The notes under the pieces are model-generated. The model saw only the letters and a list, made by a program, of their open reading frames with translations, was not told the origin of the DNA and ran no database searches. DNA of 64,000 nucleotides from positions 62,001 through 126,000 of the forward strand of contig NZ_QWEQ01000013.1 in the NCBI RefSeq assembly GCF_009936045.1. Reading direction: 5' to 3'. The position numbers and the translations under genes were made by a program. Origin of the DNA: Emergencia sp. 1XD21-10 (GTDB lineage: Bacteria > Bacillota > Clostridia > Peptostreptococcales > Anaerovoracaceae). Below are positions 44,150-53,941 of this stretch, one piece after another. Every line of letters starts with the position of its first letter. The first letter of the stretch is position 1.

Positions 44150-45208
44150 ATGAAGAGTCTAAGAAAAGGAATAATATTAGTTATGGCTTTCTTTTTAGTT
44201 TTAGGGTCAACAGTTAGTTCATATGCTGCATCAGGAACAGTGCATTATAAGTATGAAAATAACCATGTATTTATGCTTGGTCAAGAAATGAATCCGCCAA
44301 TTGTTTCAAGTGTGGGAGTAACAATCAATGCAGGAGCAGATTTTTCTTATGGATCAAGTGATACGCAGTCAAGAACATACAATAAAGAAGAATGGTGGTT
44401 AATTGCGAAGAGTATTAATGCACCCGAAGTAACAAATGATATAACCTGCAGTATTGGAGCACTAAAAGTATATCCAATAAATGCAAGTGCTAAAACTTGT
44501 ACTGTCACTTATCATCCAAGTATGTGGAGTGATCCTAATTGGATTTCTACGCAAGCTAACGGAAGTAAAACGTCAGTTAAAATAATGAAATCAGGTGGAA
44601 ATTCATATGGAACATTCACCTATTCAGTAAGAGTTCCGAAATCTGTAAGCGGGGGAACAAAAAAAACTTTAAAATTTAATAGTTTAGGTACGGCATCAGG
44701 GACGGTTACAGTAAATAGTGCCAATAGTGATATAATGGGAAATGAAATGATTACTGTAGTAGATAATGATAAGCTGACAAGATCCGAGATTGAGGAGATG
44801 AGTAAATTTATAAAGGCTCATATTGAAAATAAGGACCAACAGAAAATTATCATTCAACAGAATAAAGAATATCAGGCTTTACTAAAATATGCAAAACAGG
44901 AAAACTTATCTGTTGGTGATGAGGAAGTTGAACAATACTTAGAAGAGTTATTCGCAATATACCAAAAGGCTGATAATATGGAGGAGATTAAATCAGCATG
45001 TAATATGGCCGGAACGACTTATGAAGAACTGATTAAGAATGATTTTGAAGGATACAGAGTTTTATTAACTGAAGAAAAGGTTTACAATGATTTTTTGAAA
45101 AAATATAATGTGTCAAGAAATCTATATATAAATACTCTATCTTATGAATCATACCAAACACAGTTAAAAGCAGATTGGGAAAAATTTAAAGAGAATTTAG
45201 TAGCTTAA
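44150..45208 (+). CDS. Secreted protein with a C-terminal SurA/PrsA-N-like helical domain
   Basis: A 352-residue protein with a signal peptide (SSYAAS near residue 27). Residues ~28-200 are a Thr/Ser-rich beta-type region of unknown family, with only one obvious charged cluster. Residues ~215-345 are helical and charged; the pattern LLKYAKQENLSVGDEEVEQYL..., NMAGTTYEELIKNDFEGYRVLLTEEKVY resembles the N-terminal chaperone domain of SurA/PrsA-type foldases, without a PPIase domain. AAAGGA precedes the ATG. It lies after leader copy 2 and before a putative lipoprotein gene. Confidence 0.65.
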   Translation: MKSLRKGIILVMAFFLVLGSTVSSYAASGTVHYKYENNHVFMLGQEMNPPIVSSVGVTINAGADFSYGSSDTQSRTYNKEEWWLIAKSINAPEVTNDITCSIGALKVYPINASAKTCTVTYHPSMWSDPNWISTQANGSKTSVKIMKSGGNSYGTFTYSVRVPKSVSGGTKKTLKFNSLGTASGTVTVNSANSDIMGNEMITVVDNDKLTRSEIEEMSKFIKAHIENKDQQKIIIQQNKEYQALLKYAKQENLSVGDEEVEQYLEELFAIYQKADNMEEIKSACNMAGTTYEELIKNDFEGYRVLLTEEKVYNDFLKKYNVSRNLYINTLSYESYQTQLKADWEKFKENLVA

Positions 45209-45220
45209 AAGGATACCAAA

Positions 45221-46069
45221 ATGAAAAAGAGCATTATAGTAATATTTTATATGTTATTGACAATTAGCTTAATCTTTTCTTTTGGCTGCGAAAATGATTT
45301 TTTAGAAACCGATGAACTGGCTCCCAGTGAGGAGATGAACGCGGCCCATCGCCTGATAGAAGAAAAGTTTAAAACATCTCCGGATAATTTTGCGATAATG
45401 TCATATGAGATTAATTCGGCGGAGGAATTCCGTTTTATTGAGATGAAGGATGATATGTATGTGATTCGCGGAGGCTTTCAATGCAGCTATGGCTGGTCGA
45501 AAGAGAAGTCGGTTCTAGAGATGGAGGTGGAAGCTGATTATACGCTGAAACGAAGCGTGGAAGGGAATTGGAGCATCGAAGGTATTACGCCTGTCAGAAT
45601 TGAAAGCGATGCGGAAAAGAAAGGCAAAGGCTGGATTACTTCCGTTGATGAAAGCAGCTTAGTTCCGTTTATTTCCACAAAAGAGGTGGAAGAAGGGAAG
45701 ATGCAGATTCCAAGTATTGCGCAGAACTTATTAGGGAAGTTGATGGTAGAATTCTCAAATTACGAAAGGGAAAAAGCAACGTTTCTTTTAGCAGTGGCAT
45801 CCAGTTCGGCCTTAAATCTGGAACAGATTAAAGTGCCGGAAGGGTGGAATGATGTCAAAGCTTGCTGGAAAATTGAAGAGGGCATTAACGGATCGTATTT
45901 AGGTTATATTGAAGGATTGGGATATATGTCCCCCATGCTGCAGACGGACTTTGAAAGCCAAAATATGACATTAAACCAGAAACCTCTTTATTTGGTAAAA
46001 AAGCAGGACGGATATTATTTGGAGACTTTCGCTGTATTTGAGGGAGGTATAAAAGGGGAGATTTTTTAA
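45221..46069 (+). CDS. Putative lipoprotein of unknown function
   Basis: The 282-residue product has a Lys-Lys start, a hydrophobic helix and SFGC near residue 23, a weak lipobox. The mature part has no motif I know; it contains YVIRGGFQCSYGWSKEKSVLEMEVEADYTLKRSVEGNWSIEGI, suggesting a beta-rich fold. It starts 12 bases after the previous stop, so the two are probably one operon. Confidence 0.65.
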   Translation: MKKSIIVIFYMLLTISLIFSFGCENDFLETDELAPSEEMNAAHRLIEEKFKTSPDNFAIMSYEINSAEEFRFIEMKDDMYVIRGGFQCSYGWSKEKSVLEMEVEADYTLKRSVEGNWSIEGITPVRIESDAEKKGKGWITSVDESSLVPFISTKEVEEGKMQIPSIAQNLLGKLMVEFSNYEREKATFLLAVASSSALNLEQIKVPEGWNDVKACWKIEEGINGSYLGYIEGLGYMSPMLQTDFESQNMTLNQKPLYLVKKQDGYYLETFAVFEGGIKGEIF

Positions 46070-46294
46070 GGGATTTTAAGATATGATATGATTCAATAAG
46101 GTTCAAAGGATAGACCATTTGATTTTACAAACCCGTCATTTCGCCCAATGTAGACAGAAAAACTGTAAAAAAATCCGAATTTTAACCAGTTATTGAAAAA
46201 ACGACCACTTATTTCTTTTTTGTTGCAACGAAAGCAAAGTTCTCGTGTAATAAGGAATCAATTAATTATAACACTTTAGCGAAAGGAGAATTTT

Positions 46295-46873
46295 ATGAAA
46301 GCAAAGAGAAGAATATGTCTCCTTATGCTTCTTCTCTTGGTTATAGGAATTTGCGCTACATTTACCCTTTTTTCTGGAGAGAAGCCACAAAAGGAACCCC
46401 AGCATGTTAATGTAAGTGCAAAAGTAGATTTTTATACTGATACAGATGCCTTAGTCTCAGACTCAGAAATTATTGCAGTATGCGAAAAAATTTCTGAAGA
46501 TGAACCTGTAGTACAAAAAGATGGAGCAGGAAATATTCTTGCAGTTTATACTCTTTCCACGGTTCGAGTTAAATCTGTGAAAAAAGGTGATGTTTCTATT
46601 GGAGACGAATTAATCGTCATGGAAAATCAGGGTTATGACGAAACGTCAAATATTGTTTATCATATTGCCAATTATCAGGCAATGCAGTCTAATCATGAAT
46701 ATTTACTGTTGTTGCGTAGTTCAACTTCTGATTCTTGGTATATTCCATTAGCTGTAAATGCAGGTAAAATACCAATGGATGAGAAGGAAAGTATCTTATC
46801 ACCGGGAACAGAAGAAAATTTGGAATTGGAAACAAGAGTATTATATGACAATATAAAAGAGGAATTGCTATAG
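46295..46873 (+). CDS. Exported or membrane-anchored protein of unknown function
   Basis: A 192-residue protein with one N-terminal hydrophobic helix (about 7-27) and a soluble part with the strand patterns DALVSDSEIIAVCEKISED and YTLSTVRVKSVKKGDVSIGDELIVMENQGYD, reminiscent of a small beta-barrel. No cysteine lipobox. AAAGGAG precedes the ATG. It stands upstream of the broken amidase gene. Confidence 0.65.
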   Translation: MKAKRRICLLMLLLLVIGICATFTLFSGEKPQKEPQHVNVSAKVDFYTDTDALVSDSEIIAVCEKISEDEPVVQKDGAGNILAVYTLSTVRVKSVKKGDVSIGDELIVMENQGYDETSNIVYHIANYQAMQSNHEYLLLLRSSTSDSWYIPLAVNAGKIPMDEKESILSPGTEENLELETRVLYDNIKEELL

Positions 46874-46939
46874 TTAATTATAAAAACAAAGCTTTTAAAT
46901 GGCGAAGCATTTTGAAATTCAGAAAAAACCTATAAAAGG

Positions 46940-47423
46940 ATGATGCTAATAATTTTAAGGGCGGAAAGTTACAATTCACCCGCATATGAAAGTTATTTAA
47001 AAGACTGCACAAACTTTGTTTCACAATGCCTTGTGGCAGGTGGAAAAAACATGGTTAAACCATCCAACTATAAGGATTTGGGATCAATGTATGGAACTAC
47101 ATCTTATTGGTACTCTATGCATTGGACAGAAATTTCACCGTATCACAGGTATGCAGTGTGTAAATGCCGGAGACTTTTTTACATATTGGAAAACTCGAGG
47201 AGGGTTGGTTACTACAGGACTTTCCAAATCACAGCTCCAGTCAAAAGCTAAGAAAGGAGACATTGTACAATTAAAAAAAGATGGATCTTGGTACCATTCC
47301 ATTATCATAACAAGCGGAACAACAGGTAATTGGAATTATTGTGGGCATACTTCAAATAGAAAGGATAAGCCAATTTCAGCTATAACAGAGGCGACGGAAT
47401 ATAGAATTTTAAGATTTGCATAA
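46940..47423 (+). pseudogene. Frameshifted amidase (Amidase_6-like) remnant
   Basis: Two overlapping frames together make one amidase-type domain. The first (46940-about 47150) has YNSPAYESYLKDCTNFVSQCL with the catalytic Cys. The second (about 47150-47423) has GDFFTYWKTRGG, KKGDIVQLKKDGSWYHSIIIT with the catalytic His, and WNYCGHTSN. A shift between about 47130 and 47165 joins them. No signal peptide or good start precedes the first part, so the 5' end is also lost. Confidence 0.8.
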
Positions 47424-47440
47424 GTAAAGGAGTACATTTT

Positions 47441-47878
47441 ATGAATCTGGACAAGAAAACTGCAAAACGACTGATTTTGCTTTGTGCCGTAGTCCTTGTG
47501 ATTGCAATGCTTTGCATTGGAGTTGTGCCCAAAGTAGAACTGAAGTCAGTAGATGGCCATTGGCGTGCAGTATTTTTTTCAGAATATCAGGACTGTGGAT
47601 GGGAAGGAATGTTGGTTTATGAAGGCAAAGGAGATGTGAGGAATCTTCATGTAGAACTTTTATATAACGGTGAAGAGAAAATAGTTGATATGAAGATATT
47701 GGAAGAGTTTCATGGAAAGTTGAAAAATAAAGTGAGATTAGCACTGAGAGTTAATGAAGATGAACCTGTTTTTTGTGAAATGATTGCATTCGCAGACGAA
47801 CCCAAAGAAATCACAGTTCTAATACAGTGGGAAGAAAACGGGAAGAAATACGAAACTACACTGGAATATTCAAAGTAA
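47441..47878 (+). CDS. Membrane-anchored protein of unknown function
   Basis: A 145-residue protein with one N-terminal helix (about 9-27) and a soluble beta-rich domain with GHWRAVFFSEYQDCGWEGMLVYEG and TVLIQWEENGKKYETTLEYSK. No family recognised. It follows the amidase remnant by 17 bases with AAAGGAG upstream of the ATG, so it may have been in an operon with it. Confidence 0.65.
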   Translation: MNLDKKTAKRLILLCAVVLVIAMLCIGVVPKVELKSVDGHWRAVFFSEYQDCGWEGMLVYEGKGDVRNLHVELLYNGEEKIVDMKILEEFHGKLKNKVRLALRVNEDEPVFCEMIAFADEPKEITVLIQWEENGKKYETTLEYSK

Positions 47879-48317
47879 TACAGCATAAATTTATAACAAA
47901 TTACATAATATAATTATAATATAAAATATACAAAATATTATATACATTTAATATCCATACAAATAGAAAAGAATTTTATAATTTATGCACAAATCAAGAT
48001 ATAGTACACATAAATTCTCATACAAAGGAGGATCTGTAAGTTTTTATACCGAAATGTAAAGAGTAGTGGTAAGCCAAAAAAATTTCTAGGAGCTTCATAA
48101 ATTTGAAGTGCCAGTATGGATGGTGAAGTAATCAAGATTTGGCGACTACTGCTATATGGTAGGAAAGGTTATAGGTTTGTACTAAAGTGACCTAGAAGTT
48201 CTTAGAAATGAGGATTTCTAGGTTATTCAGATTGTTATTTCAATTCAATTATCGTATAGCTGAATAGCACGTATGTGAGAAGGGCGGCTTATAAGGATTA
48301 CTAGATGGGAGGTATTT
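47879..48317. other. AT-rich gene-free gap with decayed features
   Basis: No gene is supported. A perfect AAGGAGG-type site near 48024 is not followed by a reading frame, suggesting a lost gene start. Hairpins are visible: CTTCA/TGAAG near 48094 and ACCTAGAA/TTCTAGGT (48190-48197 and 48216-48223). AGTAGT near 48061 and ACTACT near 48145 could pair, so a structured RNA is possible but weakly supported. Confidence 0.4.
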
Positions 48318-49721
48318 ATGAGAAAGCAAAAGATAATCATTATATTTTTATATACAATAACTTTCTTCCTTTATTCCTGCAGTGAACCCGACAATTTGTC
48401 CGTAAAAATTTCCGAAACGCCGTCAGATATAGTTGTACAGGGTGCAAATGATTTTGGAACGTTTTCTGCAGGCGAATCAGGAATATTATACATCGAAGAT
48501 AACCATTTTCTATTTTTTGATTACGAATCAAAGAAGGATTATGTGGTTTGTAGCAGGGCAAACTGCAGGCACAATGATAGTAGTTGCAGTGGTTGGTATG
48601 ACGGGTATCATGGGGCTTTAGGACTTGCTGAATATGGAGGCAAACTGTATTGTTTTGTCAAGCGGCAGGAAAAAAATTTATATGAATTTATTCAGATGGA
48701 TTTGGATGGAAATAATCGAAAGGTAATTGCAAAAATTGATTGTGGAGACAGTTTGCCTGGAAACTGGGAGGCAAATCTAGACTTATCATATACATATTAT
48801 ACAAACTATAAGGTAATTACAGTTTTGAACTGGTTATATAATCCAAAAGAAAACTCTGAAGAAATCATTCAGACCCAGCAATGCATTTCCGTGGATTTGC
48901 TGTCAGGTGAAATTATTGAAATTATGGAAAGAACAGAAGAACCTGTGCAATGCACTATTGAGGCGGTTTCAAAGGATTACAGTATAATCAAGGTGACAGG
49001 GCATGCTGAGCAGCGTTTTACAGAAGATGAATTCTACACTCGGTATGAGCAGGGAGAATTTGCAGATTATGTTCAAATTATGAAGGCAGAGAATCCTTAT
49101 GAGGCATATTGTGATTGGTATTTTGATGAAGTAACATGTTGGTATAAGTATCTGATTTTTGATATAGATAAAAAAGAAACAGATGTATTGCAAATGGGAG
49201 ATTTAGAAAAAGTCAAGGATGAAAATGGAAAAACAACAGCCATAAAGCCACCGTTTTATATCATAGGTGTATATAAGAATGATTTGGTGATTGAAAAGCT
49301 TGAAGAAGGGGTTATTGAGGATGAAGAGTATCCCGGTATTATTAAAGAACAAGTCTATAGGTGGGATTTGCAGAAGAATACAAAAGAAAAAATTCTTCAT
49401 ATAGATGATGGCTATGTTTTTGATGCCGGAGGATTAGATTGTAGCAGTATTGTTGACCATGATAAACTTCTATTTCTAAGAAGAAAGCCAAACGGAAAGG
49501 CCGTCTATTACTATTATTGTTTTGAAACAGAACAGGAAGAACAGATGTATGAGACAGTTCGGAATGTACCATATCGGATTGTAGGGGAAATGAAAAATTG
49601 TTTCATCTATTACACGGCAGATGAAACAAAGAAGTCTATGTATATGCTTGATAAAGATGATTATTATAAAGGGAATTTTGAAAAATCTATCCGCATTGAA
49701 ACAATGGATGAGTATTTCTAG
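48318..49721 (+). CDS. Lipoprotein with CxxxxCxH motif, module 1
   Basis: A 467-residue lipoprotein with lipobox LYSC at residues ~18-21. Near residue 75, after a short beta strand, is VVCSRANCRHNDSSCSGW: C-x4-C-x-H-x4-C, the same arrangement as in the paralogue at 61194 (YLCNSPGCKHDTQEC). The rest is a beta-propeller-like series of strands ending with a YGDKV-type segment; ligand unknown. It starts an operon with ABC ATPase and permease genes, so a substrate-binding or signal-sensing role for the transporter is inferred. Confidence 0.75.
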   Translation: MRKQKIIIIFLYTITFFLYSCSEPDNLSVKISETPSDIVVQGANDFGTFSAGESGILYIEDNHFLFFDYESKKDYVVCSRANCRHNDSSCSGWYDGYHGALGLAEYGGKLYCFVKRQEKNLYEFIQMDLDGNNRKVIAKIDCGDSLPGNWEANLDLSYTYYTNYKVITVLNWLYNPKENSEEIIQTQQCISVDLLSGEIIEIMERTEEPVQCTIEAVSKDYSIIKVTGHAEQRFTEDEFYTRYEQGEFADYVQIMKAENPYEAYCDWYFDEVTCWYKYLIFDIDKKETDVLQMGDLEKVKDENGKTTAIKPPFYIIGVYKNDLVIEKLEEGVIEDEEYPGIIKEQVYRWDLQKNTKEKILHIDDGYVFDAGGLDCSSIVDHDKLLFLRRKPNGKAVYYYYCFETEQEEQMYETVRNVPYRIVGEMKNCFIYYTADETKKSMYMLDKDDYYKGNFEKSIRIETMDEYF

Positions 49722-49730
49722 GGAGGATTT

Positions 49731-50597
49731 ATGCAACTTGAGATAAAGGATTTACATAAGTGTTATGGGAAGAAAGAGGCGTTGAAAAATGTTTCTTTTT
49801 CCATGACGCCAGGAATTTACGGCCTTTTAGGACCCAATGGAGCAGGTAAATCAACATTGATTGGTATATTGACAGGAAATTTAAAAGCCGATAGGGGAAC
49901 CATATATTTCAATGGAGAAAATGTGAATGAAATAGATCAAGATTATAGAAGAAAGCTTGGTTATATGCCACAACAGCAAGCATTGTATCCGGCATTTCGT
50001 GTGGGAGAGTTTTTGAGTTATATGGCAGCTTTAAAGGGTATGGAAAAAAAAGAAGCCAAACGACAGATACCGGAAATTTTGAAATTAGTTGATCTCTCGG
50101 AACATATGGGAAGTAGAATAAAAACTCTTTCTGGAGGTATGAAGCAGCGACTTTTAATTGCACAGGCAATTTTAAGCAATCCGGATATCCTCATCCTAGA
50201 TGAGCCGACTGCAGGACTGGATCCGAAACAAAGAATTGGGGTACGTAATCTGATTTCTCGCATTGCTGTTAATAAAATCGTTCTTATCGCTACCCATGTA
50301 GTTTCAGATGTAGAATTTATCGCAAAAGAGTTGATTCTTATGGGGGAAGGTGAAATTCTTAAGAAAGATTGTAAGGAAAAAATTTTAAGCCAATTGTATG
50401 GTCTGGTGTATGAAACTGAGCTGACGGAAGCACAGTATAAGGATTTACCGGCTACATGGTGTATTGCGGGTGTTTCACAGATGGATCAAAAGATTATTGC
50501 TAGAGTGATTACAAAAAAGCCTGATTCGGTATGGAACTGTAGAGAAGTAAGACCATCGCTGGAAGATGTGTATCTCTATTATTTTGGAGGATTTTGA
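49731..50597 (+). CDS. ABC transporter ATP-binding protein, module 1
   Basis: The 288-residue protein has Walker A GPNGAGKST, Q-loop YMPQQQALYP, signature LSGGMKQRL, Walker B DILILDEPTAGLDP and switch His in IATHV. It belongs to the drug/antimicrobial-peptide export type (BcrA/CcmA-like). After about residue 210 it has a C-terminal extension found in such ATPases. It lies 9 bases after the lipoprotein gene and 80% of its core is close to the ATPase at 62586. Confidence 0.93.
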   Translation: MQLEIKDLHKCYGKKEALKNVSFSMTPGIYGLLGPNGAGKSTLIGILTGNLKADRGTIYFNGENVNEIDQDYRRKLGYMPQQQALYPAFRVGEFLSYMAALKGMEKKEAKRQIPEILKLVDLSEHMGSRIKTLSGGMKQRLLIAQAILSNPDILILDEPTAGLDPKQRIGVRNLISRIAVNKIVLIATHVVSDVEFIAKELILMGEGEILKKDCKEKILSQLYGLVYETELTEAQYKDLPATWCIAGVSQMDQKIIARVITKKPDSVWNCREVRPSLEDVYLYYFGGF

Positions 50598-50599
50598 GA

Positions 50600-52600
50600 G
50601 TGGGGAATCTGATAAAATTTGAATGGAAAAAACTCTTCCAATGGAGATTTCTTTTTATTTTTCTACCACTGATTTTTATTTTAAATGGAATATTAGTTTT
50701 AGAACAGATTACAGGTGACTTTGAAAAAAAAGAAACTTTCCAGGAAGATAGTTGGACAGAAAATAGAAGTGAAAATAAAAATGAGTCTTATGAAGCATTT
50801 CTCTTAAGCATTGAATTGCAAGCAGAAGATATGCAGAATACTGCTATTTTTAATACAAGTTACTTCAATAGAAAAAACTTGGAAAAAACTAAAAACGCAT
50901 ATAGTCGGCTTCACGGAATTGAGTTGGAACCTGATTATCCGACAGGATTACGTTATGTGACGGATTATCGTATGACAGATTGTCTTCTTCTCTTTTCTGT
51001 TTTAGCACTGTTGATTCAGCTTATGCTACAGGAAAGAGCAGAAGGTCTATTGCATTTGCTTAAGCCCACTCTAAATGGAAAGGGCAGACTGATTTTTGCT
51101 AAGTATGTGACATTTGTTTTAGGAGCACTGATTCTTACTATTTTGTTTTATGGTACAAATTATTTTCTAGCTGCGGTAATAAATTCACTAGGGAAAGGAG
51201 ATGCGGCAATTCAATCTTTAGAAGGATATTTGGCAAGTCCTTTTGCAATCAATATCCGAACATATTTTTGGTTGTTCCTTTTGTGTAAATGGCTTGCTGT
51301 TACTGCAATTAACAGTATATTTTTCCTTTTTTGTATTTATTGCCGTAATCATGTTTATGCTATATTGTGCAGTATTTTAACCCTTAGTGTAGAACTGTTG
51401 CTTTGGCTAACCGTAAAAGACTATGCATGGCTCAGTCCTGTTAAGCATTTTAATTTAGCGGCCATTTTAGATACTTCACATTTTTTTAATGATTATACGA
51501 ATTTTAACTTTTTAGGAATACCGGTTTCTGCTGTAATGGCGGGACTGGTTACAAGTATTTTGTCAATTATAATTTCTTTGACTTGGTCAATAAAACTGTT
51601 TATATCAGAAGCTTCTTCAGAAGCCAAAAAGAGTAGATGGTTGAAAAAATTTCGAATGAAAGCATGTGGAACTAGAATTTCTGTAAATTTGTTTAGCATA
51701 GAATGTAAAAAAATGTTATTTATGCAGAAGGGGTTGTTTCTTCTCTTAGCGCTACTCGTTATACAGGCATTATTTTATTATGAAAATTATTTTTTCTCTG
51801 ACCAAGAAGAAGCCTACTACCAAAGATATTCGCAGGTTCTAGCAGGAGAATTATCAAAGGAGAAAGCTGATTGGATAGAACGGAAGGAAGAATATTTCAG
51901 GAGTTTAGATGAAGAACTTGAAAAGCAATATCAGCGATATCAGCAAGGTCTAATTAGTGCTACTGTATTGGACTATTACATTAAGAAGTTGACACCCAGA
52001 CAGGCGGAACAAATTGGGTTTGATAGAGCGAAAACTCAGTACCAATATGTGGAAGAACAGAGGAAAAATGGATTAAATGTGGCCTATCTGTATGATACGG
52101 GATGGAATAAATTGTTAGGTTCGGAAGGAAGGCGAGAAGAACTCCTCGACTTTGCAAAGCTTTTTTTGATAATGATTTTGGCATTGTCATCTCTTGGAAC
52201 TATAGAAAAAACGTCTTCTGTAGAACTCTTGATTTTACCGTCTGCAAAGGGAATTAAAGGCATCAATCACATAAAAACCATTTTGTGTACAATGTATTCT
52301 CTTGTTGCTGCAGCAATTACTTTTGTATGGAGACCGATGCAGATTTTAAATTACTATGAAATGTCTGGAAGCCAGTACAGTGTGCAAAGTTTGCTTCTTT
52401 TCTCTCAAATAAAATGGCAGATGTCGTTGGGAGTTTATGTAACTTTAATCTATTTGTTAAAAGGTGTGATAGCCATTTTGGTCGGGCAGTTCCTGTTTTA
52501 CTTATCTAGGAAATGCACACATGACAGTACAGTATTGTTTTTAAGCAGTCTGCTTCTTGTAGTGCCTGTTGTAGCAGTGTGGTTTTATTTAGGATTATGA
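50600..52600 (+). CDS. ABC-2 type permease with two fused halves, module 1
   Basis: A 666-residue membrane protein with about 12 helices. The second half (from about residue 370) begins again with a LFSIECKKMLFMQKGLFLLLALLVIQALFYY segment like the protein's start (LIKFEWKKLFQWRFLFIFLPLIF) and like the permease at 63307. The protein therefore looks like two ABC-2 halves joined. The GTG at 50600 lies 9 bases after GGAGG; a TTG at 50594, overlapping the ATPase stop, is the alternative start. Confidence 0.85.
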   Translation: MGNLIKFEWKKLFQWRFLFIFLPLIFILNGILVLEQITGDFEKKETFQEDSWTENRSENKNESYEAFLLSIELQAEDMQNTAIFNTSYFNRKNLEKTKNAYSRLHGIELEPDYPTGLRYVTDYRMTDCLLLFSVLALLIQLMLQERAEGLLHLLKPTLNGKGRLIFAKYVTFVLGALILTILFYGTNYFLAAVINSLGKGDAAIQSLEGYLASPFAINIRTYFWLFLLCKWLAVTAINSIFFLFCIYCRNHVYAILCSILTLSVELLLWLTVKDYAWLSPVKHFNLAAILDTSHFFNDYTNFNFLGIPVSAVMAGLVTSILSIIISLTWSIKLFISEASSEAKKSRWLKKFRMKACGTRISVNLFSIECKKMLFMQKGLFLLLALLVIQALFYYENYFFSDQEEAYYQRYSQVLAGELSKEKADWIERKEEYFRSLDEELEKQYQRYQQGLISATVLDYYIKKLTPRQAEQIGFDRAKTQYQYVEEQRKNGLNVAYLYDTGWNKLLGSEGRREELLDFAKLFLIMILALSSLGTIEKTSSVELLILPSAKGIKGINHIKTILCTMYSLVAAAITFVWRPMQILNYYEMSGSQYSVQSLLLFSQIKWQMSLGVYVTLIYLLKGVIAILVGQFLFYLSRKCTHDSTVLFLSSLLLVVPVVAVWFYLGL

Positions 52601-52951
52601 CGTTGACTCATTTAAAGAGAGTGATGATTGGAAGCTTAAATCTATAGAATCTGTATGGATTGAAAATCCTGATGATGAAGACCAAGCTTTTTTGGGATCA
52701 ATAAGCCTTTGGATTCGCAGTGAAAGAAAGCTAGAATATGTGGTGCATGGTGACCTATATAATAAAGCTGATATAGAAGTTGAATTTCAAAAAGCGGGCA
52801 GAGGATATTGTACCGGGTCTTTGCAGGGAGCATCTATTTACACGGTGAACCAAGGGAGGGACTTGCATTTTCTCGGGATTATATAGTCGAAACAGGAACT
52901 GTTAAAGGTGACATAGATATGAAATGTTTTGAATTTCATGGAAAAAAATAA
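52593..52951 (+). pseudogene. 5'-truncated, frameshifted gene fragment
   Basis: Open from the end of the permease gene, the frame reads DYDVDSFKESDDWKLKSIES and on to GASIYTVNQGRD, then continues in a different frame as FSRDYIVETGTVKGDIDMKC and stops at 52951. There is no start codon with a ribosome site. The beta-rich, charged sequence has no family I recognise; it may be the tail of a lost lipoprotein. Confidence 0.65.
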
Positions 52952-52987
52952 ATACTTCTAATAAGATTTTTGAGGAAGGAAGATTAT

Positions 52988-53155
52988 ATGAGATATGTAA
53001 TTATTCCAGTTTCATTCTTTCTAGGTTTTTTTGGAATGTGGATAGATGCAGCATTATTCAGGGGTGAGGCAAATATCTTCGGGATTTTTTGTTTCTTATT
53101 ACCTTCGGTTTTTTGTTTGGGGAAACTTTATGATGAATTTTTTAATAAGGATTAA
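52988..53155 (+). CDS. Small membrane protein, 55 residues
   Basis: Two hydrophobic helices with a RGEAN loop between. The ATG at 52988 has AGGAAGGA about 7 bases upstream, so it is preferred to the longer frame. Function unknown. Confidence 0.55.
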   Translation: MRYVIIPVSFFLGFFGMWIDAALFRGEANIFGIFCFLLPSVFCLGKLYDEFFNKD

Positions 53156-53161
53156 AAATAA

Positions 53162-53362
53162 TTTTTAGATCTTGTTGGTATTTTGCAGTCTCTTGATTAT
53201 GATAGTTGTATTTTATACAACTATCCGTTAACTACGTTGATTGAAAGTCTTTCCATTAAGAAATCCCGGAAAGCTTGTCTTGCTGACCTGCTGGAAGATT
53301 ACGAGGATAACAGGATAATCAATTATAGTATTTTGTTGAAAGGAGAGGACCATGTTTTTTAG
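53162..53362 (+). pseudogene. C-terminal gene fragment without a start
   Basis: An open frame with no start reads DLVGILQSLDYDSCILYNYP, then LTTLIESLSIKKSRKA and an acidic LEDYEDNRIINYSILLKG segment. It looks like the tail of a soluble protein. Family unknown. Confidence 0.45.
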
Positions 53363-53462
53363 AGATTTGAAAAACACTTACAGGGATTTTTTACTTGTTC
53401 TTTTGGGGATTATTCTACTTATAACCTTATTGGACGTATTTAGTTTGGTCGTTTTTTTTTAA
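53352..53462 (+). CDS. Small single-helix membrane protein, 36 residues
   Basis: Starts MFFRDLKNTYRDFLLVLLGI and continues as a hydrophobic helix to a stop at 53462. AAAGGAGAGGAC lies just before the ATG, a good ribosome site. It overlaps the end of the preceding fragment. Confidence 0.45.
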   Translation: MFFRDLKNTYRDFLLVLLGIILLITLLDVFSLVVFF

Positions 53463-53478
53463 ATCGTAATCAGTATGA

Positions 53479-53604
53479 CTGCTGTTGATTTCGTCTGTCT
53501 TTAAGTTCGCCGGTGCGGTGCGGCTGATTAGCTCGCTGCTGGGTAGCGTGTATATTGCAATCGTTGTGGTTGTATTGAAAAGACAGAGTTGCATTAAATA
53601 CTGA
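53479..53604 (+). pseudogene. Membrane-protein C-terminal fragment
   Basis: With no start codon, the frame reads LLLISSVFKFAGAVRLISSL, then LGSVYIAIVVVVLKRQSCIK, stopping at 53604. It resembles the last helices of a permease but cannot be assigned. Confidence 0.4.
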
Positions 53605-53638
53605 AAATATGCTATAGTAAATAAAAAGGAGTGATTTC

Positions 53639-53941
53639 ATGTATACGGTAGAATTCATAAAAGAAAAGATCATACCTGTTGCTGAGTCATACGGCATTAA
53701 GAGCATGAGTTTATTTGGCTCCTATGCAAGAGGGGAAGCGGACGATGATAGCGATGTAGATTTGCTTATAGATAAAGGGGATTTACAAGGATTAATCCAA
53801 TATTTTTCATTTGTGCATGAGTTGGAAGACACCTTGAATTGTCATGTTGATGTAGTTACGACATGTATTAAGGATAAGGATTTTTTAAATAGAATTATGG
53901 GAGAGGAGATTTTTCTATATGAAAAGAGATCCAATGGATGA
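53639..53941 (+). CDS. MntA-like nucleotidyltransferase antitoxin
   Basis: The 100-residue protein is a minimal nucleotidyltransferase with the LFGSYARGEADDDSDVDLLID motif (GSxxRGxxxxxSDxDL), complete catalytic Asp pair and a third Asp in HVDVVT. Such proteins AMPylate and silence HEPN toxins encoded next to them. It overlaps the toxin gene by 23 bases. Confidence 0.88.
   Translation: MYTVEFIKEKIIPVAESYGIKSMSLFGSYARGEADDDSDVDLLIDKGDLQGLIQYFSFVHELEDTLNCHVDVVTTCIKDKDFLNRIMGEEIFLYEKRSNG

Noticed and set aside
47139-47165. Programmed frameshifting in the amidase-like gene
   Set aside because: No slippery heptamer with a downstream structure is evident, and the 5' end also lacks a signal peptide and start, so decay is simpler.
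53470-53706. Minus-strand reading frame of 78 residues over the fragment and the antitoxin start
   Set aside because: It overlaps the well-supported nucleotidyltransferase gene and has no family features.
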